Shown here: in pieces, positions 33,855-43,266 of the stretch
How positions within the stretch are numbered: the stretch's first letter is position 1
Layout of the letters: the number at the start of each line of letters is the position of its first letter
DNA from: Gibbsiella quercinecans
Lineage (GTDB): Bacteria > Pseudomonadota > Gammaproteobacteria > Enterobacterales > Enterobacteriaceae
Assembly: GCF_002291425.1 (NCBI RefSeq)
Contig: NZ_CP014136.1
Coordinates: 4,774,001 to 4,838,000, forward strand
DNA length: 64,000 bases
Direction: 5' to 3'
Notes under the pieces: generated by a model
Told to the model about the DNA's origin: nothing
The model's database searches: none
Seen by the model: the letters and a program-made list of their open reading frames with translations, nothing else
Made by a program: the position numbers and the translations under genes

Positions 33855-35465
33855 TTACGGATCAACACCGACCCAGGTTGCGGTGACATTCACTTCGCCG
33901 CTGGCGCTGACCGTGCCGGCCCAGTCATCCCCGCTTACCGTGTACAGCGAGCGCGTATCATTCATTGGGAATAATAGTTTTAGCGTGGTGGTGAAGTAGT
34001 AGCCGTCGTCAAGCGCCGCATTCCAGGCCGTTTGCGTCCAGTTAGCGTTGGTGATGTCGATAGCCGCTTCACTGCAGCTATTGCGGCTTTCTATCGTCGC
34101 GCCTGCCGCCGAAACATAAGACAAATAGGCTGGAATCGGCACGTTTAATGTGCCGTCCGCCGAAGTAAATAAACAGTAGGGCGTGTCATTGATGGTAGTG
34201 CTGTTGCCCGTTACCTGTGCGGTAATGGCGTCCGCCTGCCGGGATGCGGACGTGGTGACCTTATAGTCAAATTCTATCGGCGATGTGCTACCGATGGTTC
34301 CCGATGCGCTTGGGTTGGCCGAGCCATCCGTGGCAACAATGCTAATGCCGTATTCTTTCGGCGTCACGTTGAGCGAATTGGAGGCTGTGAACTGGTAATA
34401 GCCGGATTCCGGCGTCAGCGCGTTAGTAAAATAGAAGGTAAACAGCGAATTATTGTTAGAAATGGTCACGCCGTTGTTAAGAATATTGCTAAAGAAGGTA
34501 TTAGAGAGGAAGACATAGACATAGTTGCCCGCGGTGGTAAATACGTTGCTGTAGGTCGTGTTGGCACTGTAGTTGTACCAGGTGGAACCGTCACCGCTGA
34601 ATCTAACTGTGTTGGCCGCCGGCGTAAAGCCGAGTGCGGCGGTATCCAGCACCATTCTGAAATATAATGCGGCGGTGACCTGTTGGGTTTGTTGCAAAGA
34701 GTAAGATACCATTTTGCAAATGACGCCGGACGTGCCGCTAACGGTCGCGATGCTGCACATGTCGCTGCCGCTATTCACGCTGGGAGTACCGTCACTGGCT
34801 ACCCAAAGTTCAGACATCGCGCCGGTGCTGTTAAGCGTTAAATGGCCGACTTTGGTGGCCGTGAGGGTGTAGTAGTACCATGTCGCATTGCTGGTCAGAT
34901 CTTTACATCGGGTGCCGGCAGCATAGTCATAATTGGTTGAGGTAAAACACCAGTTCAGGGTAAAGCTGTCGCTGGATCCCACGGATTTTTCTCTGAAATA
35001 TTGATACGCCGCGGCTGAAAACGAGGCGAAGCCGTAGCTGCCATTATAAACGCTGCTGCCGGCCAGCGCGTGGTAAAAGCCGTTGGCGTCGGTGGCTGCG
35101 CCGGCAATATAACCAACGGAAGGGCAGGTAGTGCCTGACGACATGCAGCGTATGCCCTGAAATGGTTCCGTGATAGGGGAATTATCAATCCACATATCAT
35201 AATAGGTATTGGCGGATGCCCAGCCGACATAGCCCATATAACCCAGGCTGGTCTGGTTGGTTGAATATTTGGTCCAGACGTTAGCGCCGGAAAAACGTGG
35301 ATCGAGGGCGCCCGGCGTCACCACATATTCATTATCGATGTTATTCTCGATAAACAGGTAAGTATTGCTCCCGGAGCCGCTGTTGTAGGCCGTGGCGGCC
35401 AACGCCCCTGCGCCGTGCGCCAGGCTGCACAATAAAAACAGCGTCTGGCGTAGTTTAATAAACAT
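33855..35465 (-). CDS. ecpD: Ecp pilus tip adhesin EcpD
   Basis: 536 residues from the ATG at 35465 (GGAGAGG upstream); an upstream extension of the frame overlaps the usher gene. The signal peptide ends near GALAA. The mature part matches EcpD closely at the N-terminus (YLFIENNIDNEYVVTPGALD) and the C-terminus (DDWAGTVSASGEVNVTATW). EcpD polymerises at the tip and binds host surfaces. Start and usher stop overlap by 11 bp. Confidence 0.9.
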   Translation of the reverse strand: MFIKLRQTLFLLCSLAHGAGALAATAYNSGSGSNTYLFIENNIDNEYVVTPGALDPRFSGANVWTKYSTNQTSLGYMGYVGWASANTYYDMWIDNSPITEPFQGIRCMSSGTTCPSVGYIAGAATDANGFYHALAGSSVYNGSYGFASFSAAAYQYFREKSVGSSDSFTLNWCFTSTNYDYAAGTRCKDLTSNATWYYYTLTATKVGHLTLNSTGAMSELWVASDGTPSVNSGSDMCSIATVSGTSGVICKMVSYSLQQTQQVTAALYFRMVLDTAALGFTPAANTVRFSGDGSTWYNYSANTTYSNVFTTAGNYVYVFLSNTFFSNILNNGVTISNNNSLFTFYFTNALTPESGYYQFTASNSLNVTPKEYGISIVATDGSANPSASGTIGSTSPIEFDYKVTTSASRQADAITAQVTGNSTTINDTPYCLFTSADGTLNVPIPAYLSYVSAAGATIESRNSCSEAAIDITNANWTQTAWNAALDDGYYFTTTLKLLFPMNDTRSLYTVSGDDWAGTVSASGEVNVTATWVGVDP

Positions 35466-37995
35466 ATTGCCTCTCCTTTTCTTCCTGCTGCGCAGTCTGA
35501 TTTTGGCTGACGCAATGAATATCACCGAGCCATACGGCGCCTCTTGCCCCCTGCAAATTGAGTTCGGCTTCACAAACGCTGCCATTCCTTTCCAGCAGGG
35601 TGATGAATGGGAATTTTTTATCTACGTCCATGGCAAATTCGCCTTTTTCATCGGTTTGCGTTTTACCGATATGGTTATGAATATCGGTATTCACCGCCAA
35701 TTGGCCATCTGAGTGGCGAATGCGGCCAAATACGGTCACCAGTTGTTTTATTTCCGGGTTAACCACGCTGACGTTGCCGGGATAAAGCACGACGCTGTTT
35801 TTGCGGCCGCTGACGATATCCACGCTGTCCTCGGAGTTTTTATCGTTCATTAATTCAACGGTATATTTTGCGTAAGGGGGGAGGGCGATAAAATTGGATT
35901 TACCGGACAGGGCATAGGTGCGCCCGTTAACCTGCGCCGCAACCGTGCCTTTTTCTGCGAAGTCGGTATTGACCAGCACGCCTGCGCGCTGGCTGTCTTT
36001 GCTGAGCGCCAGGTTGCGGCCAGACCACGCCACCGACCCTTGCGAACTGAGGCTCAGGTTGGTGTTATTTTCCGAGGTATGCGTCATCGCCACCGTGCCC
36101 GCATTATATTTGGTATCGTAAGAGGCAAAGCCATTCAGTGAATATTGGTCTGCGGTATAGCTATTGTCGTCGCCACCTTTGATCCGTTTGGATAATGACG
36201 CGCCGGCGTTGGTAATCACACTGTTGTCAAAGCGTTTTCGGATACTGGTATTGGCCAGCATATTGCCGTTTTCGCTTGAAACCCCCGCGCTGAGCCAGGT
36301 TGCCAGCGGCATGGAGAACTCAATGTTGACGTATTTATCTTGCAGGCCGTCGTCATTGCTATTGTTGTAGTAATAACGCTGTATGCCGGTGCGCAGACTG
36401 ATGGTGGCATAGCGGGTGTTGTACAGCGTCTGGCTGTAGTCGATGTTGGTATATTGGTTGCCGGTATAATTATTAACGGTTTTGCTGAGGGACAGACTGC
36501 CCAGATACGGCGTCAGCTTTCTCAGGTTCAAGGTGGCGCCGGCGGAGTAAAAATCACCTTTTTCAATCGGTAGTTTATTACCGATATGGCTCAATTCGCG
36601 CGAACCCCACAAGGAACCATAGCCGCCGGGTATGCTCAGGTTAAGCGTACTGATGCTTTTCCAGGAGGAGTCCGTCGCGGCCATCATCTGTTGGTTGAAG
36701 CTGAGCGTGTCATTGAACGAAACGTTAACTTCATTTTCGTTAACACCGGTATGATCGAAACCGTAGAACGTGGATTTTAGCGATATGCCCGACAGGTAAG
36801 GCAGCGTTATCGCCGCGGCGCCGCCGGCAAGCCAGGTCTCTTTCTTCCCTAGGCTCCTTTCGGTCTCGCGGCGATAGTCCATACGATTGTATTGCAACAT
36901 GCCGCTAAAGGTTTGCCACGCGACTTCCCCGGTCAGGCTGCTTTTTCTGGAGAAGGTTTTGTTGATCTGGGCGGTACGGCTGCTAACCTGTTGGCCGTTG
37001 ACCACCACCTGCACGTCCACGTTGTAGACGCCGAAGGGCAGCCGGGTGGTATCGATTTCATAGTTGCCCATGGCGAAATTCTGGATGCTGAGCAAACGGC
37101 CTTCACGATAGATGTGCACTTCGCCGGCGCTCGGCAAAAATACGGTAATCGGTGTTAATGACAGCGTATTGTCTTCGATCTGCGTACTGCTTTTATTGCC
37201 GTAGCTTATCCCATAGATCCTGCTGGAATTCAGCGCGCTCATGCTGGCGATGGACTGTAAATTCCAGGTGTCGACCATGCCCAGTGCCAGTCTGCGCCCC
37301 TCATAGTCACGCTCGTACATGGCGCGATAAAGGTTGCTGCTGGTGTCGCCTGTCCCCAATCCGTAAAGGGAACCATTCAGGTTGAAGTGGTTCTCCCGCA
37401 ATGAGGTGGTGTTATCCAGCGTGATAAAACTGCTGCCGTTATTGCGGTTCGAATATTTGTTGTAATAGCTGCCGATTGTATAATTCAGCACGGAGGAGAG
37501 ATCGGTTGACGTCGATTCGCCGAGCAAATTGCTGCGTGGAATAATCGATGCGGCCAGCGCCTGTTGGTTAACGGTCAACTCCAGATAAAATGACTTGATA
37601 TCCAGACTGAGGGTCGCGTCATCACCGAGGCGTAACGTGGTTCCGCCGGTGAAATGTTTATCCTTTAGTCCGATGATTATCGCTTTTGTCGCAGGGGATA
37701 ATTCGGTGTTGTTCGGCAGATCCGCCAGCGTCACTTCACGGATAAGAAAACCGTTTTCGTCAATGGCGAGTGCGGCATCAGCGATCTTTTGTTGGCTTTT
37801 ATTATTTTGCGCATCACCGCTATATTTAATAAACACGGGCACCCTCATGCCCTGATTCAGCGCATTGGCAAATACGCCAGGGATGAGATACTCGCCTAGC
37901 TTGACCGATGTTTGCTTTTCTGCTCCGGACGACGAGCAAGAAATAAAGAAAATACTCACCCCCGCCGCTTTTATGCAACCAGTCCATTTATCCAT
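35455..37995 (-). CDS. ecpC: Ecp pilus outer-membrane usher EcpC
   Basis: 846 residues from the ATG at 37995, close to the 841 of E. coli EcpC; a longer frame starts inside ecpB. An N-terminal signal sequence with a cysteine (ISCSSSGA) is present. The long barrel with many NxTT and YYNNS strand motifs and the C-terminal domain (VTVFGRIRHSDGQLAVNTDI) fit the CS1/alternate usher class. It assembles pilin subunits across the outer membrane. Neighbouring genes are in standard ecp order. Confidence 0.9.
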   Translation of the reverse strand: MDKWTGCIKAAGVSIFFISCSSSGAEKQTSVKLGEYLIPGVFANALNQGMRVPVFIKYSGDAQNNKSQQKIADAALAIDENGFLIREVTLADLPNNTELSPATKAIIIGLKDKHFTGGTTLRLGDDATLSLDIKSFYLELTVNQQALAASIIPRSNLLGESTSTDLSSVLNYTIGSYYNKYSNRNNGSSFITLDNTTSLRENHFNLNGSLYGLGTGDTSSNLYRAMYERDYEGRRLALGMVDTWNLQSIASMSALNSSRIYGISYGNKSSTQIEDNTLSLTPITVFLPSAGEVHIYREGRLLSIQNFAMGNYEIDTTRLPFGVYNVDVQVVVNGQQVSSRTAQINKTFSRKSSLTGEVAWQTFSGMLQYNRMDYRRETERSLGKKETWLAGGAAAITLPYLSGISLKSTFYGFDHTGVNENEVNVSFNDTLSFNQQMMAATDSSWKSISTLNLSIPGGYGSLWGSRELSHIGNKLPIEKGDFYSAGATLNLRKLTPYLGSLSLSKTVNNYTGNQYTNIDYSQTLYNTRYATISLRTGIQRYYYNNSNDDGLQDKYVNIEFSMPLATWLSAGVSSENGNMLANTSIRKRFDNSVITNAGASLSKRIKGGDDNSYTADQYSLNGFASYDTKYNAGTVAMTHTSENNTNLSLSSQGSVAWSGRNLALSKDSQRAGVLVNTDFAEKGTVAAQVNGRTYALSGKSNFIALPPYAKYTVELMNDKNSEDSVDIVSGRKNSVVLYPGNVSVVNPEIKQLVTVFGRIRHSDGQLAVNTDIHNHIGKTQTDEKGEFAMDVDKKFPFITLLERNGSVCEAELNLQGARGAVWLGDIHCVSQNQTAQQEEKERQYVY

Positions 37996-38006
37996 ATTCC
38001 GCTCTT

Positions 38007-38684
38007 TTATTTTACATTTATATAAGTCTTGCCGTGCCAAATACCTATGCGTGTTTTATTGTTTGTAATATCGGTATATTTTATCCTAACGCTCTTGCCA
38101 GGCATGATGTAATATCGTTCACGGCACCCTTTGCCCTGGTCCATTTTTTTGTCTTTACAGGTTCCGAATGAGATGACACGGAATGCTGCATTGCCGCTGT
38201 TATATATCGTGTCGCCATCACGTTTGAAATCGAAGTTTTCTTTACGCGGCCCTACGACTAATATGGTATTGATAACGGCAGACGTGGTGGCCTGGCCCTG
38301 TTTGCTTTTCTGCGTATAACCTGACTCTGTAATAGGTTCGTCTGTCCATGAAAGCCGGTAATAACGCTCTTTGTTGTCACTAGGGCCTTTATAGAAAAAA
38401 CGGAAGTTATCTTTGGCATTGCCTGGAAGAATGAGGCTTGAAGGCGTTGATAAGAGTTCCGATTTGCTTTCCATCGGAATAATCACGCCTTCGGCCATTG
38501 GGGACGATAGGCGATAAACTGTGACGCTGACAAAGCGTGCGGAATCTGTCGTGTTGGTAATTTCTTTTGACAGGCTGAATTCGTCAGGCGCCATCATGGA
38601 TGTTACCTCGCCCACATTGACAGCCTGCGCCATTAAAGGCAGTAGGGCTAAAACAGACCAGGAAAGAGTAAAAACTTTATTCAT
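38007..38684 (-). CDS. ecpB: Ecp pilus chaperone EcpB
   Basis: 225 residues from the ATG at 38684 with GAGG upstream; 19 further codons of open frame lie ahead. Signal peptide LSWSVLALLPLMAQA. The chaperone pattern VGEVTSMMAPDEFSLSKEIT, FRFFYKGPSDNKERYYRLSW and INTILVVGPRKENF is shared with EcpE. It lies between pilin and usher as in E. coli. Confidence 0.9.
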   Translation of the reverse strand: MNKVFTLSWSVLALLPLMAQAVNVGEVTSMMAPDEFSLSKEITNTTDSARFVSVTVYRLSSPMAEGVIIPMESKSELLSTPSSLILPGNAKDNFRFFYKGPSDNKERYYRLSWTDEPITESGYTQKSKQGQATTSAVINTILVVGPRKENFDFKRDGDTIYNSGNAAFRVISFGTCKDKKMDQGKGCRERYYIMPGKSVRIKYTDITNNKTRIGIWHGKTYINVK

Positions 38685-38696
38685 AAAAACCTCATT

Positions 38697-38720
38697 AAAG
38701 GAGGGGGTAAACCCTCCTTT
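38697..38720 (-). promoter_or_regulatory. Intercistronic hairpin between ecpA and ecpB
   Basis: Perfect 9-bp stem AAAGGAGGG/CCCTCCTTT with a 6-base loop, in the 90-bp gap after the pilin gene and just before the ecpB ribosome site. It probably stabilises the ecpA message or limits read-through so that pilin outnumbers chaperone. Confidence 0.5.
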
Positions 38721-38774
38721 AATTTCGCGCAATATTAACAACGTGCCGGTTCAGCCGTTATGCGTCAGGAACGA

Positions 38775-39353
38775 TTAAATCGTCCAGTTAGCGGTGAACT
38801 GAACTTTGACGTCGCCGCTCCAGTAACCATCTGCCAGATCGGCAAAGGCGGCGGCTGTAGAACCGTCCGAGGTGGCGGAATCAATGGAGAAAGTGAAGGC
38901 GCCCTGGGTACTGGTGCGATCGCTGCCGGCGTAGGCCGAACTTACTGCCAGCGCATCCAGACCGGAAGACACGTTGTTAGCCGTATCGATCAGCGTTGTT
39001 ACGCTGCTGTTGGACAATGCGGTACCGTTCCAGGCGACGCCGACGTCCAAGGTGGACGCGTCGGCGCTGCGCGTCAGGGTATTGCTGACAATCTGCGAGG
39101 TCAGGGTAAAATCGGTTGCGCCGGACTGCCCCTGAATGGTGATATCAAACGCGCCGTCCTGGGTGTTAAAACCCTGGATGCCTTCCGCGTACTCAAACGT
39201 CAGTGATTTTAGTGGGGTAACGACCAGTGCACTGGTCGTATCTTTGGTTGCGCTCGCATCCCAGCTTGCCGTAGCGGACGCCGTAACGTCGGCTAAGGCA
39301 GAAACGCTAATGAATGACGAGGTGATGAGTGTAGCTAAAACAAGTTTTTTCAT
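38775..39353 (-). CDS. ecpA: Ecp major pilin EcpA
   Basis: 192 residues from the ATG at 39353 (AAGGAAG upstream). Signal peptide VLATLITSSFISVSALA. The mature protein follows E. coli EcpA closely: TKDTTSALVVTPLKSLTFEY, AEGIQGFNTQDGAFDI, IDTANNVSSGLDALA, and the C-terminal GYWSGDVKVQFTANW. It forms the fibre shaft. It is the first structural gene of ecpABCDE. Confidence 0.92.
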   Translation of the reverse strand: MKKLVLATLITSSFISVSALADVTASATASWDASATKDTTSALVVTPLKSLTFEYAEGIQGFNTQDGAFDITIQGQSGATDFTLTSQIVSNTLTRSADASTLDVGVAWNGTALSNSSVTTLIDTANNVSSGLDALAVSSAYAGSDRTSTQGAFTFSIDSATSDGSTAAAFADLADGYWSGDVKVQFTANWTI

Positions 39354-39445
39354 TGAAACTTCCTTTTTATGTGATGACCGATGATAATTTTTACTGCAGC
39401 ACTTCATTGGTTTTTAGGAGGATCTCCTACGTTCTTGCAGACTGA

Positions 39446-39957
39446 TTAACTCATAATCAGCATTGCAATTTTTCTTACTTTCATCTTCTTAGTAATACTC
39501 TGAACACGTGAATAGGTTGTCTTGTGTGATTCAATGTTCTCTTTCGAGATTGAAATGATTTTTTTACCACGTAAGATCTCATCTAATAGATGGTATTCTT
39601 TCCATGTCAGGCGGTTCTTTTGGGTTTCTTCAGGAATAAGAGGTTGTTCACCTTTAGCTACTGACCGCAAGTCATTCAGTAATACGTCCTCTCCGGCCTT
39701 TATTCTCACGATGAAGATATTTTTTGATTTCCCACGAAGATATAAGGCAACGGGAAGTGTATGATCATCGCAAAAAAGCGTGATTTTTTTCCAGATGAAA
39801 CATATAACAAAATGATTTTTGGTAAAAATGACTTAAAATTCTTACGAGAAAAGTCCCAGTAAAGGACGCCATCTTGCCGTAGTTTAACTAACTCATGTAA
39901 GTATTTTATGCCCAAGTCAAAAAAATGATGATTAAAAGGGTAACCTGCCATTTCCAT
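39446..39957 (-). pseudogene. LuxR-type fimbrial regulator split by a frameshift (ecpR position)
   Basis: Two overlapping reading frames together make one protein. The first frame runs from the ATG at 39957 (MEMAGYPFNHHFFDLGIKYL) and stops at 39706. The second contains KAGEDVLLNDLRSVA and a C-terminal LuxR-like helix-turn-helix (LTWKEYHLLDEILRGKKIIS, SHKTTYSRVQSITKKM). The switch falls at a run of seven A (minus strand; 39784-39790). One more A would join the frames as SGKKITLFCDDHTLPVALYL and give about 170 residues. The location upstream of ecpA is that of ecpR/matA, but direct similarity to E. coli EcpR is weak. It may be a true mutation, phase variation or a sequencing error. Confidence 0.7.
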
Positions 39958-40586
39958 ATTTATTCCTCAGCGTGACTTCTTTTTGTAAGCGCTGCCACGA
40001 CAGCAACGGATCACATTAAGAACCTGCGAAATTTTTATCAGGTGTTGTTATATCACCCGCAAATCAATGACATTGCTCAGTGACCGGTTGGCGCAGACAT
40101 CTTCATGATGCTTGCTATCCACCGCCAGATCCGCCGTTTCTCCGCACCGTATTTTCTGACTTCCCATTCCCTATCGCCGAATACTTCTTACCCGATTAAA
40201 TCAATGCCGCTAGGGCCACGTGCGTTTTTAGCGCGTGTTTGCGTGCTGATATTGGCGTTGACGCTTTTGTTCATTTCATTTTGCTGGCGTTATTCGTGTG
40301 CCGGAACATGGAATTAACAAATTTCTACAAGCTGCACAACGCAAGATAAAAGACGCATTTGCGCATCGTTTGGGTTTTGTCGTTTGTGCATGCTTCCGGC
40401 ACTACCAGGCCAATGCGTTGCCGCTACTTGTAACCAGTATGTAACCACTGTGTTGGTGGCAATTCTGCATGTAAGCATCCGTGTCGAAACCTCCCAATTG
40501 GGAGGTTTTGAAGAAATCTCATGAGCAAGAATAACAAGCCTGTTCTTTTTCGTATTGAACCTTACGGACTTCATGGGTAACTTTAA
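39958..40586. other. Intergenic region between the fimbrial regulator and the LuxR-type genes
   Basis: Divergent promoters are expected here. The main visible feature is a 22-bp perfect palindrome at 40487-40508. Open frames on both strands in this stretch lack ribosome sites and protein-like composition. Confidence 0.5.
40487..40508. promoter_or_regulatory. 22-bp perfect palindrome upstream of the first LuxR-type gene
   Basis: Arms AAACCTCCCAA/TTGGGAGGTTT without a loop, followed by TG rather than a longer T-run, about 80 bp before the GTG start. It could be an operator or an attenuator-like terminator. Confidence 0.45.
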
Positions 40587-41720
40587 GTGAAAAAAAAGTC
40601 TTTAGATAATGATGCGGCTGAAATAGCCTACATATTAGAAAGTGCTGCATGGGGAGAAATCACCTGGGATACTGTTTTAAAACGGATAGCAGAAATTATT
40701 CCTGGTACTTCATTGCATTCAGCACATCATGATCCATTTGCCAGTAAAGCGCTAACACTTGACTGGCATGGTATTGATGATGCTATTGCGGATAACTATA
40801 AGAATTACTATATCGGCATAGATCCCTGGGCGCCGGTTTTTTCCGCGCTACCCAGCGGAACTATATTCGTTTCTGAGAGAGAAATGCCGGCCAGTACATT
40901 AAAAAATACCGAATATTACAACGATCATCTTTCCCGGTTGGGGCAACGGGTCGCCTGGTCCGGAATAAGAATAGACATTGGGACACATGAGAACTTTTTC
41001 TTCTGTCTACATTACCCGTTAAATATAAGTAGAAAGTTGGATTTATATTGTTCCCAATTGCTTTCCGCTATTAAGATGCCGCTGTTGAGGGTCGTTGGTG
41101 AGGAGATGCGTGTCAACAATATACGGCAACGTGTAACGGCAGAAACAGCAATATCCTTATCTTCAACGGACGCATCACTGGTTGTAGATGAAAAAATGAA
41201 GCTTTTTGAGATGAATCTTCGCGCTGAAATGCTTATTTCTGAAGGGAGTTTAGTTAGGTATCGTCAGGGGGTGATTAGTTTCATAAATAACGAATTGAAT
41301 AATATTTTTGTTGAGAAAGTTAAAGTTCTTAATGCTACTCCGCTTGGCTCACAACAGGTGGTTGGGGTACGGAGTGGTTTTAAAAAATTTATTATAAAGT
41401 TCACCCGGGTCAGTCGAGATCTGGGTAAACCTTTGATATACACACCAGCATTAATTTTCATCTCAATAACAGATGCCAGCCTGCGTAGAGGAGAACTGGA
41501 TATAAAACTATTAAAGAGTGTTTACAAAGTTACTGATACTGAGGCAAAACTTTGCCATCTTCTAGCCAAAGGATTAAGTTTAATGGAGTCAGCTGAGATG
41601 GCGGGTATTAGTTATGAGCATGCCCGTCAACGTATAAAAATAATCTTAGAGAAAACCTGTACAAAAAATAAAACGGAACTGACTGCATTATTAAGTCAAC
41701 TGATGTGTTGGCTGGATTAA
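40587..41720 (+). CDS. LuxR-type regulator, paralogue 1
   Basis: 377 residues from a GTG with a weak ribosome site. The C-terminal ~60 residues form a LuxR-like helix-turn-helix (VTDTEAKLCHLLAKGLSLME, then SYEHARQRIKIILEKT). The N-terminal ~300 residues match no domain I can name with confidence; the stretch ETAISLSSTDASLVVDEKMK LFEMN (written in two parts) looks like a PAS-type sensor. A close paralogue follows. The gene lies next to the ecp operon and its broken regulator, so a role in pilus or surface control is possible but unproven. Confidence 0.75.
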   Translation: MKKKSLDNDAAEIAYILESAAWGEITWDTVLKRIAEIIPGTSLHSAHHDPFASKALTLDWHGIDDAIADNYKNYYIGIDPWAPVFSALPSGTIFVSEREMPASTLKNTEYYNDHLSRLGQRVAWSGIRIDIGTHENFFFCLHYPLNISRKLDLYCSQLLSAIKMPLLRVVGEEMRVNNIRQRVTAETAISLSSTDASLVVDEKMKLFEMNLRAEMLISEGSLVRYRQGVISFINNELNNIFVEKVKVLNATPLGSQQVVGVRSGFKKFIIKFTRVSRDLGKPLIYTPALIFISITDASLRRGELDIKLLKSVYKVTDTEAKLCHLLAKGLSLMESAEMAGISYEHARQRIKIILEKTCTKNKTELTALLSQLMCWLD

Positions 41721-42029
41721 TAGCTATGGCATTGCTGAAATAAATATGTGTTGGCTGAGTTCAACGATTTGATCTGCCCATAAAACTCGTTCTCGTAAGG
41801 CCAGCGCAATTATTTTATTAAAAAATCCAATATTTTATCATGCAACCCGAATTATTTAGGATTATTCCCTATGGGCTGGCTGCGCTCCTAATTTCTCGTT
41901 GCTTAATTTAATTGGTTTTAAGATTGTTCTTATGTTAATTTCAGAGATGATTTCTAATTTATGGAAAATTAAAAACCTTATAGCCAAGCATGGATGGAGG
42001 TATCTCTCTGACTATATGAGGATTTTTAA
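41721..42029. other. AT-rich spacer between the two LuxR-type paralogues
   Basis: About 310 bp without an open frame of note. AT-rich, with GAGGA just before the second gene; it probably holds a promoter for that gene. It does not contain the palindrome seen ahead of the first copy. Confidence 0.4.
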
Positions 42030-43166
42030 GTGAGAAAAGAATCTGTAGACAGTGATGCACTGGAAATAGCCTATGTATTGGAAAGTGCCTCGTGGGGAGA
42101 AATTACCTGGGACGGGGTGTTAAAGAAGATCACGGAAATCATCCCCGGTACTTCATTGCATTCCGTTCACCATGATCCCTTTGCCAGTAAAGCGCTGACG
42201 CTGAGCTGGTGTGGTGTTGATGACGTCATTGCAGATAGCTATAGACGCTATTATATCGGCATTAATCCGTGGGCTCCGGTTATTGCCGCTTTGCCCAGTG
42301 GATCTATCTTTGTTTCTGAGAAGCAAATGCCGGCTGATACCTTTAAAAATACCGAATACTACTGCGATTATCATTCCAGGTTGGGAAAACGCATAGCCTG
42401 GTCCGGTATGAAAATCGATATGGGGCCACATGATAATTTTTTCCTATGTTTCAATTACTCACTAAAGTCCAGCAGAAGGCTGGATTTATATTTCCCCCAC
42501 CTGTTTTCCGCCATTAAGATGCCGCTGTTAAGGCTGCTCGCCGAGGAGAAGCGTGTTAACAATATACGGCAGCGTGTAATGGCGGAAGTGGCGATCTCCT
42601 TGTCTTCTGCGGGAGCGGCCCTCGTCGTAGATGAAAGAATGAAGCTTTATGAGATGAATCCACGTGCTGAAATGCTTGTCGCAGAAGGGACGTTGGTTCG
42701 GTATCGTCAGGGCGTGCTTAGCTTTATAAATAATGAACTAAATAAGCTTTTTCTTGAGAAAGTGAAAAGGCTAAATGCCACGCCGCTAGGGCATCATCAG
42801 ACGTTTGGGGTACGAAGTGGTTTTAAAAACTTCATCATAAAATTTACCCGTGTCAATCGCGATCTTGGCAAACCTCTGATATACACCCCCGCATTAATTT
42901 TAATTTCTATAACGGATGCCAGCTTGCGCAGAGGGGCGTTGGATACAACCCTGCTAAAAAATCTTTACAAGCTAACGGATACTGAAGCAAAACTTTGCTA
43001 TCTGTTAGCCAAAGGGTTTAGCTTGATCGAATCCGCAGCGGCGGCCGGTATTAGCTATGAACATGCCCGGCAGCGTATAAAAATAATATTAGATAAAACT
43101 GGTACGAATAATAAAACGGATCTGACCTCATTATTAAGCCAGCTTATTTTCTGGGTGGACTCATAG
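42030..43166 (+). CDS. LuxR-type regulator, paralogue 2
   Basis: 378 residues from a GTG preceded by GAGGA. It aligns with the gene before it along the whole length, roughly three quarters identical by eye; shared blocks include WGEITWD, EIIPGTSLHS, HHDPFASKALTL and GKPLIYTPAL. The C-terminal helix-turn-helix is LTDTEAKLCYLLAKGFSLIE and SYEHARQRIKIILDKT. This is a tandem duplication with both copies intact and similar GTG starts. The differences are spread over the sensor half, which suggests different signals. Confidence 0.75.
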   Translation: MRKESVDSDALEIAYVLESASWGEITWDGVLKKITEIIPGTSLHSVHHDPFASKALTLSWCGVDDVIADSYRRYYIGINPWAPVIAALPSGSIFVSEKQMPADTFKNTEYYCDYHSRLGKRIAWSGMKIDMGPHDNFFLCFNYSLKSSRRLDLYFPHLFSAIKMPLLRLLAEEKRVNNIRQRVMAEVAISLSSAGAALVVDERMKLYEMNPRAEMLVAEGTLVRYRQGVLSFINNELNKLFLEKVKRLNATPLGHHQTFGVRSGFKNFIIKFTRVNRDLGKPLIYTPALILISITDASLRRGALDTTLLKNLYKLTDTEAKLCYLLAKGFSLIESAAAAGISYEHARQRIKIILDKTGTNNKTDLTSLLSQLIFWVDS

Positions 43167-43190
43167 ACTTTCATACCTGAAGCTTCAGAT

Positions 43191-43262
43191 GCGTTGGCTA
43201 AATTTAACGGTTAGTCCGCTCCCAGGTCTTCCCCTTGGGGCCAACGCAACTTGAGTTTTTCT
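43191..43262. terminator. Terminator region between convergent genes
   Basis: GCGTTGGC (43191-43198) pairs with GCCAACGC (43240-43247), with a small CCCCTTGGGG inside, followed by T-rich sequence from 43256. It separates the second LuxR-type gene from lysE. Confidence 0.4.
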
Positions 43263-43266
43263 TTTT

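Noticed and set aside
40105-40574. Two frames in the spacer before the first LuxR-type gene
   Set aside because: No ribosome sites; one runs antisense through the palindrome at 40487, and composition is not protein-like.
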